Assembly (NCBI GenBank): GCA_013398275.1
Contig: VZSE01000585.1
Location: 941,296-1,005,295, forward strand
Length of the DNA stretch: 64,000 nucleotides
Direction of reading: 5' to 3'
Source: Promerops cafer
Lineage: Eukaryota > Chordata > Aves > Passeriformes > Nectariniidae
The position numbers and the translations under genes were made by a program. Shown piece after piece: positions 26,701-40,274 of the stretch. The notes beneath the pieces are model-generated. The model made no database searches and had not been told where the DNA came from. It worked only from the letters and a program-made list of their open reading frames with translations. Within the stretch, counting starts at the first letter, position 1. Every line of letters begins with the position of its first letter.

Positions 26701-29700
26701 TGCAGGATGATGGGTAATTTTATACTCTGAATGGGCCAGACTGCATCTGGAGTAAGCCAGCGTGAATGTAATCAAATTAAAATGCTGCCTGCAGAAAGTC
26801 ATCTCAGTCTCTAGAGCAGCCCAACCCAACACTGCACCTGTTAAAGTGCTGTTGAAAAAATTTCCCTGGTCAGAAGAATAAAATGTATGGTGTGCAAAAT
26901 TTCCTCAGGAGGTCACTTCTTTAAATGAAGCATTAGGTGTCAAATTCAGAAAAACCATCTCAGTTTGTTTCAGTGTAACATCTAACTTCAAACTTTATAA
27001 TTATGTACTATGCAAGGCCGTGCGATATGTACCACTGTAGATAGAGTGAAAATTATCAAAAATCATGAAACATGTATATGACATAGGAACATAACAGTAA
27101 ACAGACACTGTTTTGCTGTCCTTGTGCTATGTTTTTAACACTAATGATAGACCCAGTCTCCTCCTCAGTTAGATGTTAAGCATTTTGGTGATTTTGAGAG
27201 TCACTACATAACGGCATTAATTTTGAGGCATAGTTAGAATATATTCGGTTTGTCTCACACTGTGAAGCCAAGTCAGTATTTTTTTATGATAATTGAGTGC
27301 TCTTTTTTTGAGGAAAAAAAAAATAAAAATTGTGCACAGATTTAGCTAAACATCACAGTTGCCTTTTCTACATTCATTACTTAGCTTTCTTAAAAGGAAG
27401 GCATTTTTATGATTTTTATTATAGTCTTAAAGATCTCTACATTTGCTGTATTTATCTTTCACTTTGGACATGGCTTTCCTTATTTCATCCTAATCTAGCT
27501 ACATAAGAAATGTTAAATAATATTATTACTTCTTAGGAGACTGACCAGTACTGAAAAAGCTCAGGATGTTAAAAGCATAGTGAGGATTACTTTTGTAGGT
27601 AGCTTCATTACCAAGAGTTTCAAAGAATATGGGATACTATGGAAAAGCTTAAACTTCCCCTCTATCCTGTTTCTCTATTTCTACTCCATGCACTTAATCA
27701 CTTACTTTCTTAGATTATGAAAAACATTAAATATTTCTAGACATTTTTTCATCTCCAATTTTGACAAATACCAGGATATTCAATTCCAGGTAAAAGATCT
27801 TGTACTCACACTATTACTTCTGCAGCCTCCTGCAAGTCCTGCACTTGGTATATGTGAATGACTGAGAAAAATTATGGGTGTTTCTTTGCATTGTCCAAAC
27901 TTCAGCTGGCCTCTTCACAGCAAACATAATATGGACAAGTCTTAAGAGTGCTGTAGCTTCCTCCTAGCATAAGGCAAGCCTATCCATGTCAGAGAAAATG
28001 TCAGATTAACTTAATGATACTCTAACTCCTGCCCATAAATGAGTTATACTGTACATTCTTTAGCTGTCTCTGAGAATCAGAAAGATTAGTTCAAAAATTA
28101 TCCATTTCAATCATGGGAAACATTACTTTTGGATTAATTCAGTATATTAAGTAAAATCACACTCAAACTACATTTTAAAGCCCAGCTATCTTATTTAGTT
28201 GACTGAAGTCATGACACTTCATTAGTGGTGCTCCACAATCAACACGAAGTATGGTTGTCTGTGCATTTTTCAGAGTACCCAGTAAAATTATTTTCACTTT
28301 GAAAAGAAGTTTTAAGTACCAAATGGATGTAGAGGATGCACTTCCATTTTCAGGTGTGGATCATCTTAAGGTTAAAATCTATAAAAAAAAATAGGTGTAA
28401 GAAAACTCTCACTTCTGCTGCCTCTGCTCCTGAACAGATCTCAGTGTTGGTGTATCCAGTACTTTTAACAGATGCAAAATATGCTTCTTTTAAAATTTAA
28501 AAGTAATGTGGAACAAATCTAAAAGGCAATTTCTTCCATATATGTGGTTGGAAAACACCTGCTCTGAACTGAGCATCCATACTTTTGTCAGCCATGTCTA
28601 TTAACTCTTTAAAGGGATGGGTAACAGGTCAAAACAAAGGAAAAAAGGAAGATCCATGGAACAATTCACATCCATTAATGGAATTTTAAAAAAAAAAAAA
28701 AGTCTCCAAATTGCAGTATATGCATACATTTTGCTCTTTAGCAGATTTGGAGCAATGTTCTTTGCATGTAAGAACTGTAAGAGCTAGTTTTGGAGATGCA
28801 TAGGTTTTCAAATTTTGTACACTTGTCTCTACTTTTGCAAGCAGAAGACTGCATAAGGAGTTCTAGAGAAGTTGCCCATCAAATCCTTTAATCTGAAAAT
28901 AATAGGCCTAAACTGGACTTAAATCATTAAGTTTTAGAAAACTGAAAAATTTTACATTTCTTGACAGCGTTAGAGTAAAGCCCAGAATAAGTCACCCACA
29001 AGCAGAGGTTATACTCTTTTCATACCATTCCTTTCAATTCACCCAACCCAAAGGCTGAAGGCCAGTAGAGGGTTCATCATCCCACTTCCTCTACATCACA
29101 TTCCTCTGGGTGTCAGGCACCCTTGCAGAGGTGTGTGTTATGTAGTGTTATGGAAATGTGTAGAAAATGTGGTATCTCTGTACAGTTTAATTTTTCTAAC
29201 AATTGCTCTGCATGTCAAGGTAGAGAAGGTCTTTTAAAGACAGGCCTGATACCAGAAGAGGTATAGGAGTTAGCAGCATAGATGTCTGTGTATTTGTCCT
29301 CTAAAGAATTTGGCAATCTCTCCGTGGTAAACAAAGGAAAACATGTTGTTCAGAAAACATAAATGGATGCTTTGTGACCCTGCAGTATGTAACAGGCCTT
29401 GTCAGGCATAAGAAATTGATTGATTGATTTGCACTAGGAAAAAGGAGTTTTGATTGATTCTCTGAAGAATATATGGATAGGAGTCATCAGGAAAAGAAAA
29501 AAAGAAAAATAAAAAGAGACAAAAAACTGAAAAGGTGAACTTCCAGAGAAAAAAAACTGTTAAAATTATAGCACTGTGTGCTGCTGAGTATTTAGGTTAA
29601 GGAAAATTGGATAGCCTTGGTGCTTATGTGTTTTGGTTTGATCTGGAGTTACTAGCTATGAATATTAAGGAGGAAGAAAAATATAACACAATATTATTGC

Positions 29701-32700
29701 TGCTCAATATATCTAAGAATGAAAAACACCCAGAAAAAGCACCAGCTAGTAACTCCGGCAGGGTGGGTGTTGGTGTGTATGCCCCACCAAGAAGGTCTGT
29801 CAATCAATTTGCTTAGTAGTCAGTTCTACTTTTACTGCTCTCCCTTTCACACTGTGCTGATGGAAGTGTCCAGTGCAAGGTCCCTGATCCGCTGCCCAAA
29901 TCCCTCTAAAGGTTTGATCCATGATATCCAAGAGATCAGCTTTCCCTCCCTGACCTTTCGTGGCAGCAGTTCAGTGCAATTGTTGACTAACAGGAGGGAT
30001 GCTTAGTTACCCACTTCACAGGCTCAGCCTTGACTATGGAATTAACTCTCACAAGAAATAAGAAAGGACACAAAACTGACCACTGAGTCAGACTCAGAGA
30101 TTGTATCTGTCTCCTGAGAAATAATTCCTTCCCATACGTATGTAACAAACATGCACATGCATAAACCAACTCACCAAATGATACAAACCAACAGAACACC
30201 TACCAGCAAATCAAACTCTTCCCTTTACAGTCTCCAAGGAAGGAAACAAAGAAATAAAAGTATTAGGAAATTGCTTTTGCTATGTAGTCTTAATTTTTTT
30301 TTTTTAAGTAGTAGAAGATAGATGCATATATAGTAATGAAGCAATATCCTAAGTTATATTTTAAATAGGTAGGAAGAGAGTTCAAAGAACAAAAGCATTC
30401 TGTCCCACCACTGCCATAAACAAGCCAGAAATACTTTTGATTTAACTGAAGTTACAACAGGATGTTTCATTCCTGATTTTACAACAAGGTAATGCAGTTA
30501 CATAAGCTACACTTGAGAAATTAGTGAAGAAAATATTTTCTGGGTACCAAATGAACCTTTGTACAAACTTCAGATACAGCAGGTTTCACATTTTTACAGC
30601 CCTATAACTGTTATAGACAGATATCTCTATCACATAATAGTACCTAGTGTTAAAGGAAAAAAGAATTTAAAAGAACTGAAGCTTATTCAAATATTTAGCA
30701 GGTTTTACTCACTGAAAGGCAAGAGTGTTGTCCAATCACATATAATTTCTTTGGGTAATGATTTAATGAACTTGAGAAGTTCAAGCGTTCTCCAAGTAGA
30801 TCAAAGTCATAGAGGCAGCATAGAAAACAAAGTTCTAATCCATATTCAGTGTCTGCATTGTTTCAATGATGCTCAAAAATCTTCTGCAGGATACCTTGCA
30901 AACACAGTAAATTGTTAAGAAATGAATTGTTCTAATCTTGTGTAGGACTTATAACTGCAACCTTATTATTATCTGTAGTGTTGGGGGTTGGTTTTGTTGT
31001 GTTTTTCTCTTTAATGCAGAAGTATGTTAAATTGCCAGTTTAAAAACATTTAAGGCATAATATCCTTCAAGAGAAGTGTGATTGATTAATAAGACATTAT
31101 ATGCATTTTTATAAAGAATTCCTTATCAGGTCTATTGTTATCTCCTTTTTAAATTTTTTTTAAGAATTTTCTTTGACCAGAAAAAGGATAGAAAAAAATT
31201 ATTTTTCCTTATTTATTTTTAACCGTTCTCTTATTCATTTTATCTCTGCACTACCAGTCAATACCATTTTTTTAATACATATTTTGAAGTTCATGCCATC
31301 TTTAATACTTAGATGTCTGAAACAATATTTACATCTCTTTATTATGACTTTTACTGTTGAAGAAACCAGATTTCAGGAACAAATATTCTGATAAAGTGCT
31401 GTGTCTGTTACTCTGTTCTGACTCCTCGTTGAATGGAATTTTGTGTGATGGGTAGAATATATGTGTCTTTCTTTTTTTCATCTTCCTGAGTGTCTTCTCT
31501 GCACCCTGCTCCTCTTCACACAGCAACTGATTCCTTGTCAGAGGAACAATTTAGAAACTGATTAAGATGCTGAGTTGTAGTTTGAGCCCTATTTACGTAC
31601 TGCCTTTGGTTGTGTTTCTCATTTGACTTATCTCCTTGGTCTGTGAATCAGGCCGTCCCTATTGCAACAGAGATTGCAACCTGCCCATTTTTGGGGATAT
31701 CAGCCAATATGACACCAGACAATCTCCTCAGCCTCAATGGCACGTTATTCTCTGTGATGTTCACTGGAGGACAGCAGGGCAGGATGGGTACTGTCATATC
31801 AGCTCTGAGGAACTGAAGTGTGTATTATTTTGCATGCAATGTTAAGTGGTCTACACATAAGGAAGACATCAGACTTTGCTTTATGGATGATTTAATGCCT
31901 CATTAGTCAATTCTCATTATATTTTAGCTCTCTCTCCAGCGGTGCCCTGTGCACGGAATAAATGGTATTAAAGATGATCCTTCATCTTTTCGTGCTAACC
32001 CCTCTCTTGCTTCCAAAATAATCAATCCATGCCCTACCTTTCCTCTTATACAGCTTATTTCTATAGTACTTTAGAAATTGCTCTTTTGTAAAGAGATTGC
32101 CCTAAGATGAATTTCTATAGTTCTGCCCACTTCAGCTAGAAATTCCTCAGCACAGATATAATCCACATGTACTTGCAGCTCACAGATCTAACTAGTCTAA
32201 ATATATTCTGATTGCAGAGCTCTGCTGCACACTAGCAAAATAAAGAACTTTAAGAAGATCGCAAAATTCACAGTTCTATTTTCTGAAACATTATTTTTTG
32301 TTGTGAGTACCCCCAAATTTGCTAACGTGTATACCTCACAGAGGGACACAGAGGGCAGAATTGTCCCAGGGAGTGAAAGTTTTCAATGTGACTTGGAATG
32401 AAAAATCCAGATATTGAAATTGTTCATGAAAGAATATAGTGAGAAAAAAATACTAAATCCTTTAAAGTGGCTGATTTTGTTCAGATAAGTTTTACATTTT
32501 CCCTTCAATTTTTACATGCAATATTTAGTATTGAGGGGGAAAAAAAAAGAAGAAAAGCCAGCTTGAAAAGGCAAAAGTTAAACAGGCCATCTAGAAGTTA
32601 TCAAACACAGCAGGGCTTCTATTTGTTTTCTGAAAGAAAATTTTGCTCCAATGAGCATAATTTTAAAAAACTTTTTTTTGCAAGAAAGTCATTAGAACAA

Positions 32701-35700
32701 TATAAAATGCTCCATCAGAATTTTGCTTGGAGATCGTTTAATTGAAGTTTTCATATCTAAAACAAAACCAGTGGGTTTTTAAACAATGACTGCTACAAGA
32801 GATATATTGCATATATCAATCACAGGTAGATACTAGTTAAGAAAATTTGTCCAGGCTACTAAAAACCAAAATATTTTCTGTCACAGATTATCATTTGTGC
32901 TCTGAATTTTTAATAATATTTTGTGAAGAGTTTGTTTTGCTTAGGGTTTTTTATGTTCTGGGTTTGCAAAGATGGACTTGAAGGCAGAGGCTGCTTTTAC
33001 ATTTCTTGCTTTAACTAAAACACCATGCATTTAAAGTTAAATCAAATCAGATTTACAGATGATATGCTGAAAAACCAGGGTTTAATTTTTCAGTGTTTCA
33101 CAGTACAATAAATTCTGGGTTGTGTCTAGATGTGGGTCCAAGGCTGTGTTTAACAAAGACACAGAACTTTTAACCTTTCAGGTTTCCAGATTTTAATTAT
33201 ATAACTAAATGATGTTCATTTAGATTTTGTTTCATGAATGTAAATCCAAGTCATCAATATGTGTGTATATATATGAATATGTTGGCCCTCAAGCAAAAGA
33301 GGATGTATTTTGCAGATCACTAGCAAGACTTAGTAAGGAAAGAGATATGTGAGAAACCCTTTCCCATATTTCATTAGAAATCTTCAATGAAGATTTCTCA
33401 CACCTGATTTTCAGTTATTAACTCACTCACCTATGAACAAGTAGATGCTTTCCAGAGATAATGATATGCTATTTTTTGCCTTCTAAACCCCAACAATTTC
33501 AGATATTTTGCATGCCACTAGATTTATTTTCTTTTTCTTTTTTTTCTGAAATATCAGGCATTTTTTACACTAATTTTAGACTAGATCTTCATTGTTATTT
33601 TCTGTTTGTTCTTACAAAGTTAGCTGAAAGAAGCCAAATAAAAACACATTTAAAGGTTTCTATTTACCCTTTCCTGCTACTGCCATTAAAGTCTTAAGCT
33701 ATAAATAAGATGCCATCTCTGTGAGAAGTTATGAAGAGACTGAAGTGACGTGACTCTTCCCTTCTTGGAGGAATAATGTGATGAGCAGTGAACACTAGAG
33801 GGGGAGCTTAACCGTTCAGGAAACTTAAATCTCCAGACCCTCTGGGAGAGGATCAGAGTGATATGATAGCTGCTGACTTAAACAAGCAAAGTTAAGGCAT
33901 GGACAGCCAGAGTTCAAAAGTCAAGAGGTCAAGAATAGTAGAGAGCCAATTTATTGTCATTTTCCAAAAAGGCAGCAAATCGTAAGTGAAATTGAGAAGT
34001 TTAGGGCTCTGCTCCTACCATGATGTGGCGTACTTTAAAAAACTCTCTAGAGGCAGTTTAACATGAATAGTAGGATTACAGGGATTTTTTTTTCCCAATG
34101 ACTGTCTGCCATTTAAATGTCTGAGGAATGATGGAATGAATTATCATAAAATTTTGACAAATGTGATGGCTCAACCAAAAGAGGAAAACAGACGTTCCAC
34201 TTATTGGGTTCTAATAAGACATGACATATAAATTGAGTATACGTGGCAGTTAGACCTTTGCTTTTTTCCCCCCCTTTTTTCTTTATTTGACTAAGAAATA
34301 TTTCTGTTTAGAGAGAAGTGATTTATAACTGATGCTTGTATGAGAATGGAAGGCATGCTCCTTTTAATCCTTGCTTGCTATGTTTTAATAACTTGATGCC
34401 TGTTTAATGTGTTGTGCTTCATATATGCTTAAGTTTGGGTCTTGCTGGCTCTTTCTTTTTCAGGATGTCTGTTCTTCCTTTATTGCATTAATAAAATGTG
34501 AATTCATGGTGTAATTTCACTAGCTTTGTTAAATAGCATCAAAAATTGTTTTTCATTTTAAAAATTGCAGGTTTTTATTTATAGTTGTTTAAATAAAAGT
34601 ATCTCAATAGTTCATTTTTTGTTTATATTAGATGGATATTATATTTTTATGGAAGTACTGACAGGTCCAATCTGTTTACTGCTTACACACCCACACAGGT
34701 ATTTGGGTAAAGTAGCATTTGTGATGGGTGATTTATTATGTACTTTGACGATGTGGGAAAGAGTTTTGGGGATACTATATTACATTGTATAGTTATAGGC
34801 AGACATCACTGCAATTGCACTGTGAGTGTCCTCATAAGTTGCTTCATTGGAGAAAGTAAATTATTGGATTGGAAACAGAAGCAGGTCCACGCATTACACA
34901 GCACACGGATCCTGCCAGCTTTTAAGGGCACATTTTCTTCTGTTTTGCTACTGTATCTGCAATGATTTTCAATAAGCCTCACTGCCTATATTAATAGGGG
35001 AATTTGACCCTGTGTTTGCAAGCACACTAATTTCTCTTTAGGCAAGACCTTTTAATACTCTCGTATCCTTTATTATTTCATCTGTACATTTATTGCTTCC
35101 CTGTGATGCTTGAGGAAAGACCTTGTATAGCAGTAAATACAATTCAGGAAGAGGGAGAAGACAAATAGGTGGTCAGCAACTGTGGAATAAGAGCTCTTTT
35201 AAAATCAATATCCATCCATGCCTCACCATATTTCACCTTTTCTTCTCTCTGATCCTTTATTTTCAGTTTACTAATATATGTAACTGAACCAGTTATAGGC
35301 TTTTCAAAAGTACAGGGCTGTTTTGAACTGCCCTCTAACAGATATTTTGCTTATAATGTTTGCAATGGGACTTATTTTTGCCATGTAACATAAGACTAAT
35401 ATTTAAACAAATAATATCTGAGTATGGTAGGTGGAACTGATGTTAGAAAAATTATATGAAAGACAAAGCACTATATTAGATAAACATTTTATAGAGGCAC
35501 AAGATGCTGGGCTTTTTATATTGAGATTTACATTTATGGCAACTCTGAGTGAACTAAGGCTATAACTAGAGGACTTTTTGGATGAGGTCTGGCTAGAGAA
35601 GACATAAAAACTGGAAATTCACCAAGAAATCAAGCAAGACCTAAGGTAATTTTACAAAGGAGGAGGAGTGAGGAGAAGATTGTTTCCAAAGGAAAGGAAA

Positions 35701-36093
35701 ACATTAAACAAATATCAGCTTTCTAAACAAAAAGAACATCATAATTCATTTTTCCTGTTTAATAGAATTCCAAGTAACTGAAACATGACCTGATATTTTC
35801 TGAAATGTTTTGGTTTCTCAGGCGAATAAGTAAAGAATGGTTTTATGTTGGTGTTGAGAAGAGGTAATTATTCCTTTCTTTGCCCCAAATTTCCTCAGTA
35901 CAGCTCTCCCAGAGCAGAGCTGTGTGAAGCAATTCTCATTCTTGGCATGAGAAGGGAAATTCAGGAGGAAGCTAAATGATGTTGGTGTTTCTCTAAGCAA
36001 ATGGCAGCAGGCTGATTTCCATAAGGATGTAGATAGTGCAGGAGATGGTCTCCTTAAGATTAAGCTAATGTAGGTGGATCAATTACAGTGTTT
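20709..36093. other. Non-coding AT-rich sequence, no gene seen
   Basis: About 15 kb of unique sequence without a recognisable gene, RNA or mobile element. The longest frames (about 110-120 codons, for example 30559-30918 plus) have no recognisable domain. A minus-strand segment near 22203-22267 has splice-like flanks and is treated separately as a weak finding. Other contents are T/G-rich low-complexity patches (for example 21043-21080 and 24388-24420), a (TTGA)3 patch near 29416, poly-A near 28687 and a 23-bp palindrome at 33376-33398. Confidence 0.65.
33376..33398. repeat. 23-bp near-perfect palindrome
   Basis: AGAAATCTTCA at 33376-33386 and TGAAGATTTCT at 33388-33398 are exact reverse complements around a single central A. 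The right half also overlaps TTTCTCAC (33394-33401), which is complementary to GTGAGAAA at 33349-33356, so two alternative folds compete. No function can be assigned. Confidence 0.8.
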
Positions 36094-36138
36094 ACAGAAT
36101 CACAGAATATCCTGAATTTGAAGGAACCCACAAGGATC
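36094..36138 (-). mobile_element. CR1 LINE 3'-tail fragment, antisense
   Basis: The plus strand reads as the reverse complement of a CR1 3' end: an AGAATCACAGAAT tail motif, then TATCCTGAATTTGAAGGAAC and an ACCCACAAGGATCATT segment, which is the typical order just inside the CR1 terminus. An A-rich run follows at about 36139-36150, after which similarity is no longer clear. It may extend to about 36300 as a more diverged copy; I cannot support that by eye. Only 3' UTR is present, with no coding sequence. Confidence 0.8.
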
Positions 36139-36150
36139 ATTAAAAAAAAA

Positions 36151-37670
36151 AAAGTTTTCCTTTATTTCCAGAATCAAAGTGGCACGCCCCTGATCTCAAT
36201 ATTTGCAAACTCCCTGGCTGAAAGAAGGTTTTTCCTCATGATACAGCTGATTTGGATTTCATCCTTCAGCTTGAACTTCTCCAGTCTCTAAGCAAAGTCC
36301 TCAGATATGCTATTCACTGAGGACTCAGCCACACTGCAGCTGGATGATTGAACTGACCCATTTTAGGGAATTTTTGCATTGTAGCTGGAGTTTGATATTC
36401 AAATTCATCATCTGCCATTAGGAAATACAATGCAGCATCTTGAACACTCTGCAAAGGACTTAAAAATGGGAATGCCATATCTGTCATATGTCAGGTTGAA
36501 ATGGACAGTAATTTATGGTCTAGGCAACAATATTTACCTTCTTCAGTGTTGTGGCCCATGAGATATCAAAGATTTAAGGAAGATGTTTTTCACACTGAGC
36601 TGTAAAGTATGAAGGAAAAAAGTGCCAGGTGTTTCTAGGAATACTGCAATTAGGGGGAGGGTAAGTTGCCTTCAAAAGATAAACATTGTAATTGAAATAA
36701 GGGATATTATCTAGAGAGAAAGAATTAAACCAGTAGATGTGAAAGAACTCATTGTCTTCTAATACCCACAGAATGATTCATAACAGATTGCTGCTTTCAG
36801 CTCTAAGTGGTTAGCAGTTAGATCTACTCAGTAAAAGTTTTTTGTAGTTGTATGAAAAAGGTAATGGAAAAGAAGCTTACTGGGAATAAAAACAAATAGT
36901 GATCCTAACAGCCTGGCATTTGACATCAAAATCAGTGCTAACACGTAAAGCCTTTGCAAATTCTGGTTGAGAAATTGAAATGTACTATTTTGGAATTGTA
37001 AATATGTCAGTTTGAAGGAATTCACTAGTTTATTTCAGGCTCTTGATTCATTATGGAGTTAAGTACATTTCCCATTCCAAGCTTGATTTCTAAATCTACA
37101 TTTCTGAATCGCCCCATACGGAAGCAGTCTCTTCATAGCTTACATGACACATCTTTATTAAAAACTGTGTTTTGAAGAGAAATCTGGAGTAAACTAAAGA
37201 AGTAATTCTAAATTTAAGGCAGATTACACCTTTTTCATTTTTTTCTTGTTATTTAGCCACTTGTCTATGAAATCTGCTCTTGTTCTCTTGCTGTTTTGAA
37301 GAAATACTTTTTAGAACATTTCCATGGGAGGAGAATGTGTCACAGGGATGACATGCAAGTGCAGGAGGTCGTGATGTCCAGCCCTAGAATGCAGTTCAGA
37401 GGAGACAGGAATACAGCTTTGTTTGCTGTAAGGGAACAGCTAACACGGTGTGGGTAACAGCATGGTGTGGATGAGATGCAAGTGTTGTATATTAAACAAA
37501 AAAGAGGGTGATATAGAAAGCAAATATAGTAATACAGGGATGACATGGAATCAGAATGAGAAACTATATGAAAATTTCAGTGTTTCAAATTATTTTCAGT
37601 GTCAATATAAGGTTGTGAATTTATTTTTCTCACATTTCTTTAGTGGGCTACTATCCCATGCGAAAAATTC
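36151..37670. other. Non-coding sequence, no gene seen
   Basis: Unique AT-rich sequence between the CR1 tail and the pyrimidine array. No frame above 70 codons looks real, and no repeat or RNA was recognised. The first 150 bp may be diverged CR1. Confidence 0.6.
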
Positions 37671-37842
37671 CTCTTTTCTTTTCTTTTCTTTTCTTTTCTT
37701 TTCTTTTCTTTTCTTTTCTTTTCTTTTCTTTTCTTTTCTTTTCTTTTCTTTTCTTTTTTCTTTTCTTTCTCTTCTCTTCTCTTCTCTTCTCTTCTCTTCT
37801 CTTCCTCCCTTTTTATTTTCTTTTCTTTTTATTTTCTTTTCC
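37671..37842. repeat. (TTTTC)n/(TTCTC)n polypyrimidine array
   Basis: About 170 bp of pure pyrimidine apart from a few bases near the end. A (TTTTC) block of roughly 16 units spans 37673-37754, followed by a (TTCTC) block at about 37768-37804 and a degenerate TTTTATTTTC tail to 37842. Pentanucleotide arrays leave frames open on both strands, giving apparent Phe/Ser/Leu-rich and Lys/Arg/Glu-rich proteins that are artefacts. Polypurine-polypyrimidine tracts of this length are known to form triplex (H-DNA) and to vary in length between individuals. Confidence 0.97.
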
Positions 37843-39705
37843 AAAGTCTCTGTTTCTATAGTGAAATATTAGTGATTGTAAAACCCCATGCATTGACACA
37901 GTATTTCTAGGAAGAAAGGCAAATATTTTTAGTTAAAATTACAGTGGAGTTTACTTTTGCAGAACGCAGCTATCTAGCTTAGATTTAGGTAAGCTACCTA
38001 GCATTTTTAATGCCATCATATCCTCAGCAAATTCAAGCACTGGGTTGGATTTATCTCTCAGCCAAGAGAAGGGAAGTAAACAGGACCTGCAAAGAAAAAC
38101 ATCATGAAAAGAAGAACATGATTTTTCTCCCTTATCATTTTAGAAATGCTAAAAATATATTGCGAACACTTACTCCCTTACCTTCAAACTCTGTCAAAAC
38201 AAATTGATTTTAGCTTAAATCCAAATTAATGAACCAGCTTTATTATTTCAGGAAAGGCAGGCTAGAAAAGGAAAAAATAGAAAAAGACCCAAGAGTCATT
38301 GATAGAATAGGTGGTTTATAATGTGTTAAATGTGTTTATTTGCACTTCCAAAGTTCAGATTTCCTCATACATTTTCATACTGATAGAGATAAAATGCTAA
38401 AGTCTTAAATCCCTCTATGCCATGCTGAGTTGCTAAGGGCTGTTGAGCTTTTGTTATTTCTCCTCTCGAGTTAGCTCTGATTATTCCTGCTGAGTGAAAA
38501 ATTTTTATTTGCCGACAGAAATAGGAACCACATCACATGTGCTTGCACTCAGCAAATACTCCAATACATCACAAAGATTTGCTCAACCCACCTTCAGAGG
38601 CCAAATTGAGGATGTTATTTTCTGTCTGGATCTGGTCCTGAAGACTATCAGTCAGGAGTGTTTCTCAACCTCTGATTAAAACAAGGCCTACAAAGCTGCA
38701 AGTGTTCATGCACAGTCTCATTAGAGGACTGAATGGAGTGACCCTGGTTTTCTAGCACAAAGCTGTGAGTGAACTTCAAATATAAGAGTGCATCAATCAG
38801 ATCCAAGCCAGGCTTTTAATGTCATTTTTTCTACTTTGCCTTTAAAGTCGTAAAGGAATGCCCTTTCCACTGTGCAGCCAACCATCATTCAACAGCAGCA
38901 AACAAACTAACAAAAAGCGAGAGGCAGAGAGAAGGGTCTCCCCTCACAAAGGGGAAAGCATGATATTTTACTAATGGGTTTTCTAATAAAATAGAAAATA
39001 CACTAGGCTCAGTGCAGGTGTTCGCACCCTTCTGATTTTTGCACCTGCTTATTGAAGGAAGGAATAGAAAAAAAGTGCTTTTGAGAACAGTGCAACATTT
39101 GATCCAGATATTTGGTTCCCTGGCACAATGTCATATGTAATTATTTTCTGTTTAAATGATAGTGACATTTTGGTGAATATTCTGAAAGGGAAAAATTAAA
39201 CCAAAAACATATTATACTTCCCTATATAAAAATCTTTTTCAAAAGTTGTGATGATGCAGTGAAGTGGGATCATAAATGAAAGGAAGATTTTCTTTGAACA
39301 TAACCAAGGATCCAAAAATAAATACAATCCTGGGATGACTATCCCTGGAAACTAAATTAAAATGAACTCAGGGAGTTTGGAAAATAAACGAATCTAGATA
39401 AGTGAAACAAGCATTCGCCTGAGGCTATGAGGACCTAGTATTTAGTATTTGTCCTTATAAAATAGCCTTTTATGTCTGTGTCATGTTTTTTTCCCCTAAA
39501 CTTCATCAATTATGAAGCAGTCATGACCTAAACACCACTGTACCTCCTATCATCATATATATATATATCACATATATATTTTTTGCAGTTTTTAATGTGT
39601 TGTAGTATTTCTACCATTCTATTTATATGGGTTTTTTATTCAGGAGCTCAGATGCTCAAACACTTAGGCAAATTTTACAAATGAGTACTAGAGCATTTAT
39701 GCCAC

Positions 39706-39748
39706 TTGATGGTGCCCCATCAGTGCTTTCCTTGATGGGGCACTTCAG
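39706..39748. repeat. GC-rich compact hairpin
   Basis: GTGCCCCATCA (39712-39722) and TGATGGGGCAC (39733-39743) are perfect 11-bp arms around a 10-nt loop. A G-T wobble, a one-base bulge and three more pairs plus a wobble extend the stem to about 39706-39748. The GC content of the stem stands out from the AT-rich surroundings. It is shorter than a usual miRNA precursor. Confidence 0.75.
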
Positions 39749-40202
39749 TAAATTGATAATTTTTATGTTGTTTTTAAATTAGCTTGCTGCATAAAAACCA
39801 TTATGCATTACCTGTTATAATTTTAATATACTTCATAATATACTTTCTTCTTGAGATAATGTTGAGTCCTGAGTTTGCCTTCACTCACAGCATCTGAAAC
39901 CAGATGTCAAGTTACTTCTCTTCGTAGTCCCTGGAAATCCAACAAGCCTGAAGTAATTAATTTTTGATCCTGACTCCTGGATAGCCATATCTCTTTACTT
40001 TCTACACCATCTCCAGTTTAGTGTATTCTTTGAAAGATGTGAATTTTGTACATTTATGAATTTATAAATTAATAGGTATGTACTTACATTCTTAATTTTT
40101 TTTCAACATCTACCAGCCAAATCAGCCAGATTTACTGTTGATACGTTTGCTCTGTTTAGTTACCCAATTCACCTTTTCTTATGAGCTTCCAAACACCTTT
40201 TT

Positions 40203-40274
40203 AAGGGGTTGGGGTTTTTTGTTTCCTTTTCCTCTGGGAAAAAAAAAATCAAACAAACAAAACCCCAAACTTTT
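40203..40274. repeat. Imperfect inverted repeat
   Basis: A GGGG-containing left arm (40203-40218) pairs with a CCCC-containing right arm (40259-40274) at about 14 of 16 positions, counting two G-T pairs. An inner TTTTCC/GGAAAA stem (40227-40232 with 40237-40242) closes on a 4-nt loop. The tract between is A- or T-rich. It could be a decayed small inverted-repeat element or a slippage product. Confidence 0.5.

Noticed and set aside
37450..37872. 140-codon Phe/Ser/Leu-rich frame and an 80-codon Lys/Glu/Arg-rich frame opposite
   Set aside because: Both are read-throughs of the (TTTTC)n/(TTCTC)n array.
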